The translations under genes were made by a program, and so were the position numbers. The notes below the pieces were generated by a model. The model saw nothing but the letters and a program-made list of their open reading frames with translations, made no database searches and was not told the DNA's origin. Source: Chryseobacterium gleum (GTDB lineage Bacteria; Bacteroidota; Bacteroidia; Flavobacteriales; Weeksellaceae). From it: a stretch of 64,000 bases of DNA. Positions 52,417 to 60,547 of this stretch are shown one piece after another; within the stretch, counting starts at the first letter, position 1, and each line of letters starts with the position of its first letter. The stretch lies in the NCBI RefSeq assembly GCF_900636535.1, contig NZ_LR134289.1, positions 3,427,001 to 3,491,000 on the forward strand, written 5' to 3'.

Positions 52417-52959
52417 TTACTTTGAAATATATTTTGCATCTACAAAATCTGTCAGCCAAACTCCGTTTGCAGACTGAAAGAAAGCTAATCCATCCTGATA
52501 CATTGTTCCGGTTCTGATGGTAAGAATAACAGGCTTGCCATGTCTCATCCCGACCTTTGCAGCCGTTTCTTTATCAGCACTTAAGTGTACATGCTGGCGG
52601 GTTCGCTTTTCAATTCCTTTTTCCAGAATCGATGCAATATTGGTTTCTGCAGTTCCGTGGTACAAAAAGTCAGGAGGCTGTAAGGCTTCCAAAGCCAGGT
52701 CAATATTAACAGAATGCCCCTGACTGGCTCTGATCATGGTTTTATCTTCATTAAAAGCGAAACGCTTTTTATTATTGGTTTCTACTACCTCATCCAGTTC
52801 TTCGGGAGTAAAATGTATCCTTCTTTTCGCAGATTTTTCTCTCAGCTCTTCAACATCTGCCCAGCCGTTTTCATCCAGTGTAAGTCCTATACTTTCCGGC
52901 TGATGCCGTAAGATCAGGCTTAAAAATTTACTTATTTTTTTCTTTTCTACTTCGTTCAT
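52417..52959 (-). CDS. kptA: RNA 2'-phosphotransferase (KptA/Tpt1 family)
   Basis: The 180-residue protein has the two Tpt1 lobes: a winged-helix part (KFLSLILRHQPESIGL, with the conserved Arg-His) and the ART-fold part (FLYHGTAETN, HVHLSADKETAAKVGMRHGKPVILTI). Known activity: it moves an RNA internal 2'-phosphate to NAD+, releasing nicotinamide and ADP-ribose 1''-2'' cyclic phosphate. No RNA ligase is encoded nearby. It overlaps the upstream DUF6794 gene by 4 bases, inside the ADP-ribose operon. Confidence 0.95.
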   Translation of the reverse strand: MNEVEKKKISKFLSLILRHQPESIGLTLDENGWADVEELREKSAKRRIHFTPEELDEVVETNNKKRFAFNEDKTMIRASQGHSVNIDLALEALQPPDFLYHGTAETNIASILEKGIEKRTRQHVHLSADKETAAKVGMRHGKPVILTIRTGTMYQDGLAFFQSANGVWLTDFVDAKYISK

Positions 52960-53927
52960 GGTTGGTGTTTTAATTTTTCAATAAGATTTCTTACATTAAA
53001 ATAGTCTTCACTTAATTGATTATAAATAAGTCTTTCATCGTTTGATATTTTTGCCAAAAGTCTTTTCTGTTCATAATAATTGCGTTCAAAATCTTCATCG
53101 TCAGAATCTTTTTTATCTTCCATTTCTAAATATAATCTGATATCCTCTTCATCAAGATTATATGAAAGCAATTGCTCTTTTATATAGTTATTCCAAAAAG
53201 AACTCTCTTCATATTGCTCCTTTTTCAGTTCCGCAATTTTATTTTTACTTTCATCTGTTATCAGACAGCAATTCAGTTTTCTCCATAATAAGTCTTCAAT
53301 ACTACCTTCCCCAAATTCTCCTCTATTTACCATATAATGTGGATCATAATTATTGAGATATTGTAGAAAATTTTTATTTTTATTGGGATAAATGAATACG
53401 TTCCTAAGATACATTCCTAGGCCGAAAAGACTATCCATATCATCAAACTTTGAAGCTAGTGATTTATTCTTGATTTCATTGATTTGACCTTCATTCAGTT
53501 CTTCATTGATTAAAAAATCAACGGCTTCTTCAACTGTATTTATTCTTGATCGCTTTTCATCATAATATTGAATTGAAATTTCTTCTACAGTTGATTCTGT
53601 TATATCATTTTCATCAAAATTTTGTTCAAAATAATCATAAGCAATAATTTCTCTGTTATTGGTATGCAGATAGGTCTTTAATCTGAATTCGAAGAACCTT
53701 TTTTCTTTCTCCAGTATTCTTATGCTATTCTGGCTAAGTTCAATATTTTTTCCACAAATTTCAATTATCTTAATTTTATCTTTAATCAAACCATTAATGC
53801 TATCTAATTTATTACTATTATCAATAATTAATTTCCCTTCATTAAGCGTAGTAAGATTCAATATTTTTTTTTCTTCTGTTTCAAACTTTACAATAAATTG
53901 CAATTGTTCTTCACTTGTTTGCGACAT
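52956..53927 (-). CDS. DUF6794-containing protein with charged coiled-coil tail
   Basis: About 323 residues from the ATG at 53927 (MSQTSEEQLQFIVKF); the longer frame to 54077 would run into the ADP-ribosylglycohydrolase gene. The middle (about 135-230: TVEEAVDFLINEELNEGQI, LFGLGMYLRNVFIYPNKNK, GSIEDLLWRKL) matches the DUF6794 pattern; the rest is Glu/Lys/Asn-rich helix. Function unknown. AT-rich compared with its neighbours, so possibly a later insertion into the operon. It overlaps kptA by 4 bases. Confidence 0.78.
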   Translation of the reverse strand: MSQTSEEQLQFIVKFETEEKKILNLTTLNEGKLIIDNSNKLDSINGLIKDKIKIIEICGKNIELSQNSIRILEKEKRFFEFRLKTYLHTNNREIIAYDYFEQNFDENDITESTVEEISIQYYDEKRSRINTVEEAVDFLINEELNEGQINEIKNKSLASKFDDMDSLFGLGMYLRNVFIYPNKNKNFLQYLNNYDPHYMVNRGEFGEGSIEDLLWRKLNCCLITDESKNKIAELKKEQYEESSFWNNYIKEQLLSYNLDEEDIRLYLEMEDKKDSDDEDFERNYYEQKRLLAKISNDERLIYNQLSEDYFNVRNLIEKLKHQP

Positions 53928-54018
53928 TTTCCTAGTATAAAAATACAATGGGAAATGAGACGGAAATTTTTTAAAATTATTCGTTGCAATTTCAAACAGT
54001 TCCTGTTCTGAAATAAAT

Positions 54019-54975
54019 TTATAAAGGGTTATCAATGTGATATAATTTTTTAGCCATTTTTTTGCACAATTCTTCAATATCGTCCTTTCTCACCAGCTCA
54101 GCAATCCATTCCTCAGGAATGTTTTCATATCCGTAATAAATTCCGGCAATTCCTCCGGTGATGGCTCCAGTAGTATCTGTATCTTCTCCCAGGTTGACTG
54201 CTTTTAAAACCGCTTCAGCATAGCTTTCTGAGTTTAAAAAACACCATAAAGAGGCTTCCAGACTGTGGAGAACATAGCCGCCACTTTTGATTTCATCTTC
54301 AGCATATCCTGAAATATCATGTTTCAAAATCCTATTGAAAAGTTCAATTTCTTTTGGGTTAAAACCTTGCTCTTCAGCGTATTTTAAAGTGACATTCTGT
54401 GTTTGCTCATATGCTTCTTTTTTATTCTTTCCTTTCAACAGTTGAATAGCAAAAATCACATAGATGAAACAGGCAAAAACAGAACGGAAATGCCCGTGAG
54501 TTATTGCGGAAACCTCTTTTACCATCAGATAGAGTTTCTGAATATCATCTTCCTTTTTGAGATAAAAAGCTAAGGGAAGAATTCTCATCAAAGAACCGTT
54601 TCCATTATCTTCTTCAAAAATATTTCCTGAAAATCGGGCGCTCTCACCTTTGATTAATCTCGCCAAAGAATGTCTTGTCGTTCCTCCAATGTCAAAAAGT
54701 CTTCCATGAGCAGTCCAGTGACCGTATTTATTCCATTTTACAAAGCTCTGTCCGATTTTTTCCAGATCATAACCTTTAATAAGTTCTTCCGCAAGACAAA
54801 GGGTTAGAGAGCTGTCATCACTCCAGGTTCCTTTGGGTTGGTTCCATGACATATACTCCAGCATTTTTGTTACCGGAAAACGTTTTAAATCTTCTCTTTT
54901 TTTAAATTCCACCGGAACCCCAAGAGCGTCTCCGATGCAAACACCCATAATTCCTGCTTTTACTATATTTTCCAT
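54019..54975 (-). CDS. ADP-ribosylglycohydrolase (DraG/ARH family)
   Basis: The 318-residue protein carries the two-metal-site motifs: GVCIGDALGVPVEF, GTWSDDSSLTL (the usual TDDT reads SDDS), NGNGSLMRILPLA, ITHGH and NLGEDTDTTGAITGGIAGIYYG. Enzymes of this family remove ADP-ribose from arginine, serine or nucleic-acid ends. Its start overlaps the sirtuin stop by one base, so the two are translationally coupled. Confidence 0.93.
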   Translation of the reverse strand: MENIVKAGIMGVCIGDALGVPVEFKKREDLKRFPVTKMLEYMSWNQPKGTWSDDSSLTLCLAEELIKGYDLEKIGQSFVKWNKYGHWTAHGRLFDIGGTTRHSLARLIKGESARFSGNIFEEDNGNGSLMRILPLAFYLKKEDDIQKLYLMVKEVSAITHGHFRSVFACFIYVIFAIQLLKGKNKKEAYEQTQNVTLKYAEEQGFNPKEIELFNRILKHDISGYAEDEIKSGGYVLHSLEASLWCFLNSESYAEAVLKAVNLGEDTDTTGAITGGIAGIYYGYENIPEEWIAELVRKDDIEELCKKMAKKLYHIDNPL

Positions 54976-55661
54976 CAGGCTAGGTTTACCAGTTTATCAA
55001 ACAACAGTTTCATTCCCTGTGTTGCGGTTTCTTTTATTACAACAGCTCTCTGTCCGTAACCAAATCCTGTTTCATTAGGATTGATTACAATTAGAAGACA
55101 ATCGTCTTTGATATCATGAATCAGTCCGGCTGCCGGATATACCTGCAAAGAAGTTCCTATTACGAGTAAAATATCCGATTCTTTGACAATTTCCTGTGCA
55201 GTATGATACAAAGGAACATCTTCTCCGAACCAAACGATGAAAGGTCTTAACTGTGCCCCATCTTCGGCCTTATCTCCAATTTTAATATCATCTTTTTGTT
55301 CATAAATCAGGTTTTTATTATTGCATGAGCATGATTTAAACAGTTCTCCATGGAGATGAAGAATATTGGAAGATCCTGCTCTTTCATGAAGATCGTCAAT
55401 ATTCTGGGTAATAATCTGAACCTCAAAATATTTTTCCAGTTCTGCCAGTAATTGATGTGCTTCGTTGGGCTTTACCTCATGAAGCTGGCGTCTTCTCTGG
55501 TTGTAAAATTCCAAAACCAACGCTCTGTCTTTTCTCCATCCTTCCGGACTTGCCACATCTGTTATATTATGATTTTCCCAAAGACCGTCTCCGTCTCTGA
55601 AGGTTTTTATTCCGCTTTCGGCACTGATTCCGGCGCCGCTTAATATGGTTAGTTTTTTCAT
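54975..55661 (-). CDS. SIR2-family NAD-dependent deacylase
   Basis: The 228-residue protein has GAGISAESGI, TQNIDDLHERAG, catalytic His104 in HLHGEL, and INPNETGFG. Tyr53 and Arg56 (FYNQRR) reproduce the Y-x-x-R signature of class III desuccinylase-type sirtuins. The structural zinc site is incomplete: a CSC pair is present but the second Cys pair is missing. The reaction consumes NAD+ and yields nicotinamide and O-acyl-ADP-ribose. Overlaps the next gene (DraG-like) by one base. Confidence 0.93.
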   Translation of the reverse strand: MKKLTILSGAGISAESGIKTFRDGDGLWENHNITDVASPEGWRKDRALVLEFYNQRRRQLHEVKPNEAHQLLAELEKYFEVQIITQNIDDLHERAGSSNILHLHGELFKSCSCNNKNLIYEQKDDIKIGDKAEDGAQLRPFIVWFGEDVPLYHTAQEIVKESDILLVIGTSLQVYPAAGLIHDIKDDCLLIVINPNETGFGYGQRAVVIKETATQGMKLLFDKLVNLA

Positions 55662-56242
55662 AGGTTTTTAATTTTTTCTCTTAACATTTGGAAGGCAGCA
55701 ATAATCAACAATATTATTACAAAAGGAGAAAACAGCACTCCTAAAAGGATATTTCTTACTATTATAAATTGCTTTGCTCCAAATTTCTCTTCTGTTTTAT
55801 GGTTGATAAAATCTACGAAATCTTCTTTATTTATAAGCTCTTTATTATATCCCTGCCAGTCATAATTTGAGATAAAATCTCCAAAAATATAAAGATCAGG
55901 AGATTTTGGATCAGATAAATTGAAAAAATAAAATGTTTCAAAATCCTGTCCAACCAGAGGTTCATACTCAATATTATACTGGAAACAAAACAGATCTTCG
56001 CCACCCAATATGTTTCTTCTCTGCAGCGCTTCTTTGAGTAGTATTTGATATTTTTTCAGCTTTACAATATCATTTTCCACAGGAAAAACATTTGATCTTT
56101 TTCCTGCGTTCTGAAGATAATAAATATAGTTTTCAGGAAACTGCAGATTCAATTCTTTCTGAAGAACAGCAATTTCCTCATTGGTCAATCCAATATTTGG
56201 ATCTTCAGGATGATCTACAAATCTGAAGTTAAAATTTTTCAC
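55658..56242 (-). CDS. SMI1/KNR4 family protein with C-terminal membrane anchor
   Basis: The 194-residue protein has a SMI1/KNR4-type domain (about 18-150: GLTNEEIAVLQKELNLQFPENYIYYLQN, read in parts; FCFQYNIEYEPL). A C-terminal membrane helix follows (about 160-188, ILLGVLFSPFVIILLIIAAF). SMI1/KNR4 domains are common immunity proteins in toxin systems. The added membrane helix is unusual and would tether it to the inner membrane. It overlaps the sirtuin by 4 bases. Confidence 0.78.
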   Translation of the reverse strand: MKNFNFRFVDHPEDPNIGLTNEEIAVLQKELNLQFPENYIYYLQNAGKRSNVFPVENDIVKLKKYQILLKEALQRRNILGGEDLFCFQYNIEYEPLVGQDFETFYFFNLSDPKSPDLYIFGDFISNYDWQGYNKELINKEDFVDFINHKTEEKFGAKQFIIVRNILLGVLFSPFVIILLIIAAFQMLREKIKNL

Positions 56243-56258
56243 TTTTTTAAAAATTCTT

Positions 56259-56891
56259 TTATCTTAAATTGAGTTTTTTATTTAGAACTTCATCAAATAA
56301 TAAGGGCTTTTCTTCCGGAACAATCAGATTATCCAAATCATCATTTAAAACGAACTGGTATTGTTCTTTCACAAAATCTGAAATATTTTTAATTAAAATA
56401 ATATCGTCTTTGGCAAAAGATCGGGTAAATTCATTTCGTAAACCTATTTGGATTGCTCTCCGTTCAAGTTTATTTCCAAATGGGTCATGATCCGGATCCC
56501 ACTGGAGCCTTACTGAGGATTCTTTTATCTGATCTTGCCATTCTTCTCGTGAAATTCCAAGCTTTTTATTGTAAGAAGAGTATACTGCATTTTCCAGATA
56601 ATTTTTGAAGGCTTCTTTCTTCAAATGAATAGCCAGAACACATTCCTGCCCTTCTTTTTTTCCCCAACCATTCCGATACATCATCCAAAGAAAATTAGGC
56701 TTTATCCATGTCATTCTTTCAAGACTGAAACCTCCACCAAAGAATTGATTTTTAACTGCAAATTCACCTATCTCTTTTCTATAGGATTGATATACTATAA
56801 TTTTTTCATCATCATATTGAGCCATGATATGATATCCTTGTTGTGGCCATTCCAGAAGCTGTTCTTTATATTTTTTTAGTTTAATATTCAT
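56259..56891 (-). CDS. DUF4291 domain-containing protein
   Basis: The 210-residue protein matches the DUF4291 pattern throughout: AQYDDEKIIVYQSYRKEIGEF, LERMTWIKPNFLWMMYRNGW, ECVLAIHLKKEAF and VRLQWDPDHDP. The family is uncharacterised; the conserved Arg, Tyr and Trp residues and its company suggest a nucleotide- or NAD-binding enzyme, but this is inference. It overlaps the PARG-like gene by 4 bases. Confidence 0.85.
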   Translation of the reverse strand: MNIKLKKYKEQLLEWPQQGYHIMAQYDDEKIIVYQSYRKEIGEFAVKNQFFGGGFSLERMTWIKPNFLWMMYRNGWGKKEGQECVLAIHLKKEAFKNYLENAVYSSYNKKLGISREEWQDQIKESSVRLQWDPDHDPFGNKLERRAIQIGLRNEFTRSFAKDDIILIKNISDFVKEQYQFVLNDDLDNLIVPEEKPLLFDEVLNKKLNLR

Positions 56892-57703
56892 TGTATTTCT
56901 TCAAACGGTTTCAGCATTTCTTCTTTCTTTGTAAGTACTGCAAAAACCACTCTTTTAAATTTATTTTTATATTTACCCTGAAGGTGTTTTTTAAATAATC
57001 CTGCAATTTCTTTTGGATCATTTTTAAACACGCCACAGCCCCAGGCTCCTAAAATTAATACCTCATTTCCTTCATGCAAAGCGAGGGAAAGCATTTTATC
57101 CATCCTGAGATCCATTGCATCAAGTATTTCATGAGCTTTTTCCGGTTCCTGGCGCTTTACCACACCTGCATTGACTGCAGGAGAAGTAATAAAATTGCAC
57201 AGAACGGGCTTATCCAATAATTCTCCTTTGTCTTTTCGGAACACAGGAACTTTCGGGCTGTAAATCATGGTGTCAGTATAAAAACAGGATTCCATCGCAC
57301 GGTGAATTTTGTAATAATCCCAGGCTTGAAGCAGACTTTCATGCAGTCCGGAAGTTCTTGCCAGGCTTTCTTCCTGCGCTTCTGCCCCGTTGATAAATCC
57401 TCCTCCAGGATTTTTTGCTGAAGCGAAGTTCAGACACATGAGTTTGTGCTGATCTTCTTCTTTTGCCAATTGTAAAATAGCTTTTAAAGAACTGCAGTTC
57501 CAGGTTTCAATTTTTGTTTCAAAATCAGTTTCCGGCATTGGAAGTTGTATCATCTCGGAAAGGTGTTCCGGAGTGAAAAGAACGGTTTCTTTTTTACTGA
57601 TTTCCAGCTCGTTTTCTATATTTATTTTTTCGTTATGTTCGTTGATATAATATTTTCTGGCAAGGATATCCAAGGTATCTTTTGCCATTCCTTTATTGGT
57701 CAT
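56888..57703 (-). CDS. TIGR02452-type PARG-like macrodomain hydrolase
   Basis: About 271 residues from the ATG at 57703 (MTNKGMAKDTLDIL); an ATG at 57727 is also possible. The catalytic loop NPGGGFINGAEAQEESLAR has the GGG and the Gln-Glu-Glu of poly(ADP-ribose) glycohydrolases, and VLILGAWGCGVFKNDP is the second macrodomain loop. It should cleave ADP-ribose chains or single ADP-ribose units from a target. It shares the operon with a candidate transferase 64 bases upstream and a DUF4291 gene overlapping by 4 bases. Confidence 0.9.
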   Translation of the reverse strand: MTNKGMAKDTLDILARKYYINEHNEKINIENELEISKKETVLFTPEHLSEMIQLPMPETDFETKIETWNCSSLKAILQLAKEEDQHKLMCLNFASAKNPGGGFINGAEAQEESLARTSGLHESLLQAWDYYKIHRAMESCFYTDTMIYSPKVPVFRKDKGELLDKPVLCNFITSPAVNAGVVKRQEPEKAHEILDAMDLRMDKMLSLALHEGNEVLILGAWGCGVFKNDPKEIAGLFKKHLQGKYKNKFKRVVFAVLTKKEEMLKPFEEIQ

Positions 57704-57767
57704 AGTTAGTTTTTTAATGTTAAACATCAATTCTTCCAAACCAGTATTTTCTGTTTTTTCAAAATTA

Positions 57768-58106
57768 TCACCTATATTTAATGTCTCCTATAATTGCTTT
57801 ATTAAAGCTATTTAATTCTTCAGAAGGTACCCATAACTCATTATGGTTTCTGGCTCCGACATTCTGTGTCGGATATTGATCTGCAACTTCTTCCAACACT
57901 TCAAACTGCGTTACAAAACCAAGATAGTTTCCGGCTTCGTCCCTGGTATTCCATTTTTCAGCAATTTCTGAAGCATATTCTTCGTTAAGAACAGGATAAA
58001 AAATAGGCTGCCATTCCAATCTTGGAGGGAAACTTTTAAATCCGCTTTCCATAATCAATATCATTTCCTTTTCTCCTACCGGTCTGTATAATGTTGTTGT
58101 TTTCAT
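57768..58106 (-). CDS. Small candidate ADP-ribosyltransferase ('ADP-ribosylation/crystallin J1' family)
   Basis: The 112-residue protein has the conserved core TTLYRPVGEKEMILIMESGF, PPRLEWQPIFYPVLNEEYA, GFVTQFEVLEEVA and NELWVPSEELNSFN. Databases name the family after its linkage with ADP-ribosylglycohydrolases; the motif order resembles a minimal ADP-ribosyltransferase fold, but I cannot prove catalysis by eye. In this operon it is the best candidate for the enzyme that writes the ADP-ribose mark which its neighbours remove. Confidence 0.7.
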   Translation of the reverse strand: MKTTTLYRPVGEKEMILIMESGFKSFPPRLEWQPIFYPVLNEEYASEIAEKWNTRDEAGNYLGFVTQFEVLEEVADQYPTQNVGARNHNELWVPSEELNSFNKAIIGDIKYR

Positions 58107-58174
58107 GGTTATTTGCTTTTATCCATCAATATATTGTTCTGACTTGTCTAATTTAATATTTGGACTTGCAAGAT

Positions 58175-59244
58175 TTAAAAAATCCGTCTAAAATCTTTTG
58201 AATACGGAGAATAGGATCCGTAAACAGCATTAAATTCAACTTCAAGATTTTCTAATTTAAATTGTTCATCAATCTGATCCAGACAGGTAACAACTAGATT
58301 TTTTTTAGTCGGGAATACATATGCTCCATCAAGCTTTAAGGCATAGTTCAGCAGTTTGTAATCTATTTCCCCGGTTCTGAATTCTTTCTGATACTCATTA
58401 AATGTACACGTTTCTTCTTCATTATTTCTAAGTTTCATTTCTTTTTCATTGCTCATCCAGCCGTTTCCGTGGCGGGTTGCATAGCTTCTGGTGACATAAT
58501 ACATTTCAATGTCTTCAATTTTTAAAAGCTTACAGATTTCGTAAGCATTTTTTGAAGTGGTATGAGCATAGGTTACATTAGGAAAAACGCCATGATTCAT
58601 ATCGAGTAAAATACCCTGGCTTCCTTCAAAAATAAGGTGATTGAACGAAGCCAACCAGGTATAATCATTTATTTTCCAATCAATTCTATCAATAGCTTCT
58701 AAAAAAGGCTGTAAAAGTTCTCCGATCTCGTTTTCATCTGCAAAACCATAGTAATAGGCAATTCCTTTCAGCTTTTCTATCAACATTTCTTGGGGTGCAA
58801 TCAGGTCTGCAGCAAACAGTTTATAGGGACTTTCATTTCTTTTCATAGTGGCTCCCACTCCTTTTCCACAGGTTCCGTGTTCCAGGTTTCTTGCATTCGT
58901 TCTGTTCTGCCAGACATCAAAAGGGGTAGTAACCTTTGCCAATGGATGAATATGCAGCTCAATATTTCCATTCTTTGTTTTCAGTTCTTCTCTTTCATTA
59001 AGGAGAAAAACAGGATGAACAGTACAATGTTCTGTGAAGTAGGAAGGTAACCCGCGAAGAGATCCACTTCCAAAACTGGAATGCACATGTTTTCTATCAT
59101 CAATCATGACCGTATGAGCAGCCTGCTGACCGCCTGAAAACCGAACTACAACAGCCTCCGGATTCTGAGAAGCCAGGAAATCTGTGGTAATTCCTTTTCC
59201 TTCATCACCAAAACCAAGTCCTATTACTATTTGTGCCTTTTCAT
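58175..59244 (-). CDS. Shortened adenylosuccinate-synthetase-like ligase, with an apparent frameshift at the 5' end
   Basis: The ATG-started open frame is 59107-58175 (310 residues). Upstream in the same frame lies the missing N-terminus, IVIGLGFGDEGKG, with the catalytic Asp and P-loop of PurA. No in-frame ATG exists; the ATG at 59244 is one base out of frame, and one extra A in the AAAA run at 59238-59241 would give MKKAQIVIGLGFGDEGKG and a protein of about 356 residues. Other PurA motifs are present: EHGTCGKGVGATMKR, FEGSQGILLDMNHG, SYATRHGNGW. The aspartate-binding loop (TGRxRRCGW in PurA) reads FRTGEIDYKL, so the amino donor probably differs. PurA itself is about 430 residues. Confidence 0.8.
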
Positions 59245-59313
59245 GTCTTTTTATTTTGAAAAGCCTGCTATCATCATTTGTGTTTTAATTTCTCTGATGA
59301 TACTTGCTCTGTT

Positions 59314-60159
59314 TTAAAACATATTAAACTGATCAAATCCTGTTATTCCAAAGGTTGAGTTCTTAAATTTATCGCAGATAATTCCTTTAATAACATTCGG
59401 AATTTCTCTGTGATCTTCTATGGAGATACAGTTTTGTCCTAATAATTCTCTCCAGCCTCTGTCTGCTCTCAATGCCTGATCTGAATGCAAAACGCTGATA
59501 TGGTATACTTCATATTTTTTCTTTGCTTCTTCAAGCAATTCAAGATGAGTGTAGGTTTGCTGCCCTTTCCCCATAATTTCCCTGATTGCGGAAGCAGGAA
59601 GTGTTTTTAAGCAAGGTTCATCCCCAACAGTAAACAGCAGTCCTTTTTGTTTTCTTTTTTCAAAGGCATCTGTTCTGGTATGGAAAGCTGCAAAATACCA
59701 TGCTAACAGGTAGCTTTCTCCAGCATTTCCTCCTCCACCGGATTCAATATAAGTACGGGTAAGCCACATATCCAGTTCTGCATCTCCGGACTCAAACTGC
59801 CCCACCTGCAGCGGATAGCCATCACATTCATGATCTCCGATTCCAAGGAACAATAAGGCCGGATCGGGAACGCCTCCTTGGATAATTCCGCCCATCAGTT
59901 TGGGCAATCCATCCCTGATCAGCTCGTAAGGAATATGGCCCATACTTCCGGTAACATCCAGCCCTAAAATAATCGGAACCGAATTCGGATGAACTTCCGA
60001 GTCTCTGGATTCCCTGAAAGATATTCCATGTGGATTCATCGATTCATGAGCCATTCTTTTGGCATTCTGGGTGAAAATTTCTCCTGCGGATTTTGTTCTG
60101 TAACCTGCTTTTCTAGCTCTGTCATAACGAGCGTCTAAATCATATCTTGTACTTCCCAT
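59314..60159 (-). CDS. vWA domain protein
   Basis: The 281-residue protein has a central von Willebrand A-like domain (about 60-240): metal site VPIILGLDVTGSMGHIPY (DxTGSM form of DxSxS), FLGIGDHECDGYP and LLFTVGDEPCLKT, with a Gly-rich loop ESGGGGNAGESY. Many bacterial vWA proteins assist MoxR-type ATPases or act as scaffolds; no MoxR partner is present. It starts 2 bases after the coiled-coil gene stop and is 69 bases ahead of the ligase gene. Confidence 0.85.
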   Translation of the reverse strand: MGSTRYDLDARYDRARKAGYRTKSAGEIFTQNAKRMAHESMNPHGISFRESRDSEVHPNSVPIILGLDVTGSMGHIPYELIRDGLPKLMGGIIQGGVPDPALLFLGIGDHECDGYPLQVGQFESGDAELDMWLTRTYIESGGGGNAGESYLLAWYFAAFHTRTDAFEKRKQKGLLFTVGDEPCLKTLPASAIREIMGKGQQTYTHLELLEEAKKKYEVYHISVLHSDQALRADRGWRELLGQNCISIEDHREIPNVIKGIICDKFKNSTFGITGFDQFNMF

Positions 60160-60161
60160 GA

Positions 60162-60497
60162 CTATAATGTTTTTCCAAATAAATATTCAAATCTTTTCCG
60201 GGTTACTTCAAGCTGAATATTCAGATTTCTGATTGTTAATGATAATTCCATGTCTTTCTGAACGAATGCTTCGGGATTGAAATCCACAAAAGTCAGACTG
60301 TTCCTGTCCAAAGGACTGATATCAATAAGCCCTTCCTGTTCACGCTCAAGTCTTTTGATTTTTAATTCAATGTCTTCAACTCTGCGTCTATAGATCAATT
60401 CGGAATCTGCTCCGATGATCCTTGCCCGGTCTTCTCTGATCTGATCATTATTTCTTTGTAATGATTCGATAAATCTGGGTTTTAATTCATCTTCCAT
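60162..60497 (-). CDS. Coiled-coil protein, unknown function
   Basis: 111 residues, soluble, strongly helical and charged (DQIREDRARIIGADSEL, RRVEDIELKIKRLEREQEGL, LTIRNLNIQLEVTRKRFEYL). No known domain. Two bases ahead of the vWA gene, so probably a partner of it. One of the 19-bp palindromes (60511-60529) lies 14-32 bases upstream of its ATG. Confidence 0.75.
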   Translation of the reverse strand: MEDELKPRFIESLQRNNDQIREDRARIIGADSELIYRRRVEDIELKIKRLEREQEGLIDISPLDRNSLTFVDFNPEAFVQKDMELSLTIRNLNIQLEVTRKRFEYLFGKTL

Positions 60498-60510
60498 AAT
60501 TAATATTCCT

Positions 60511-60529
60511 TTGTGTTGTTATTACGCAA
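60511..60529 (-). promoter_or_regulatory. NrtR-type palindrome D, internal to the operon
   Basis: The minus strand reads TTGCGTAATAACAACACAA, which matches sites A-C in both half-sites (TTGCGT and ACACAA). It occupies most of the 50-base gap upstream of the coiled-coil gene, so it may control an internal promoter. No clear -7 box is visible here. Confidence 0.55.
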
Positions 60530-60547
60530 AAAAGAGAAAGCATAGTT

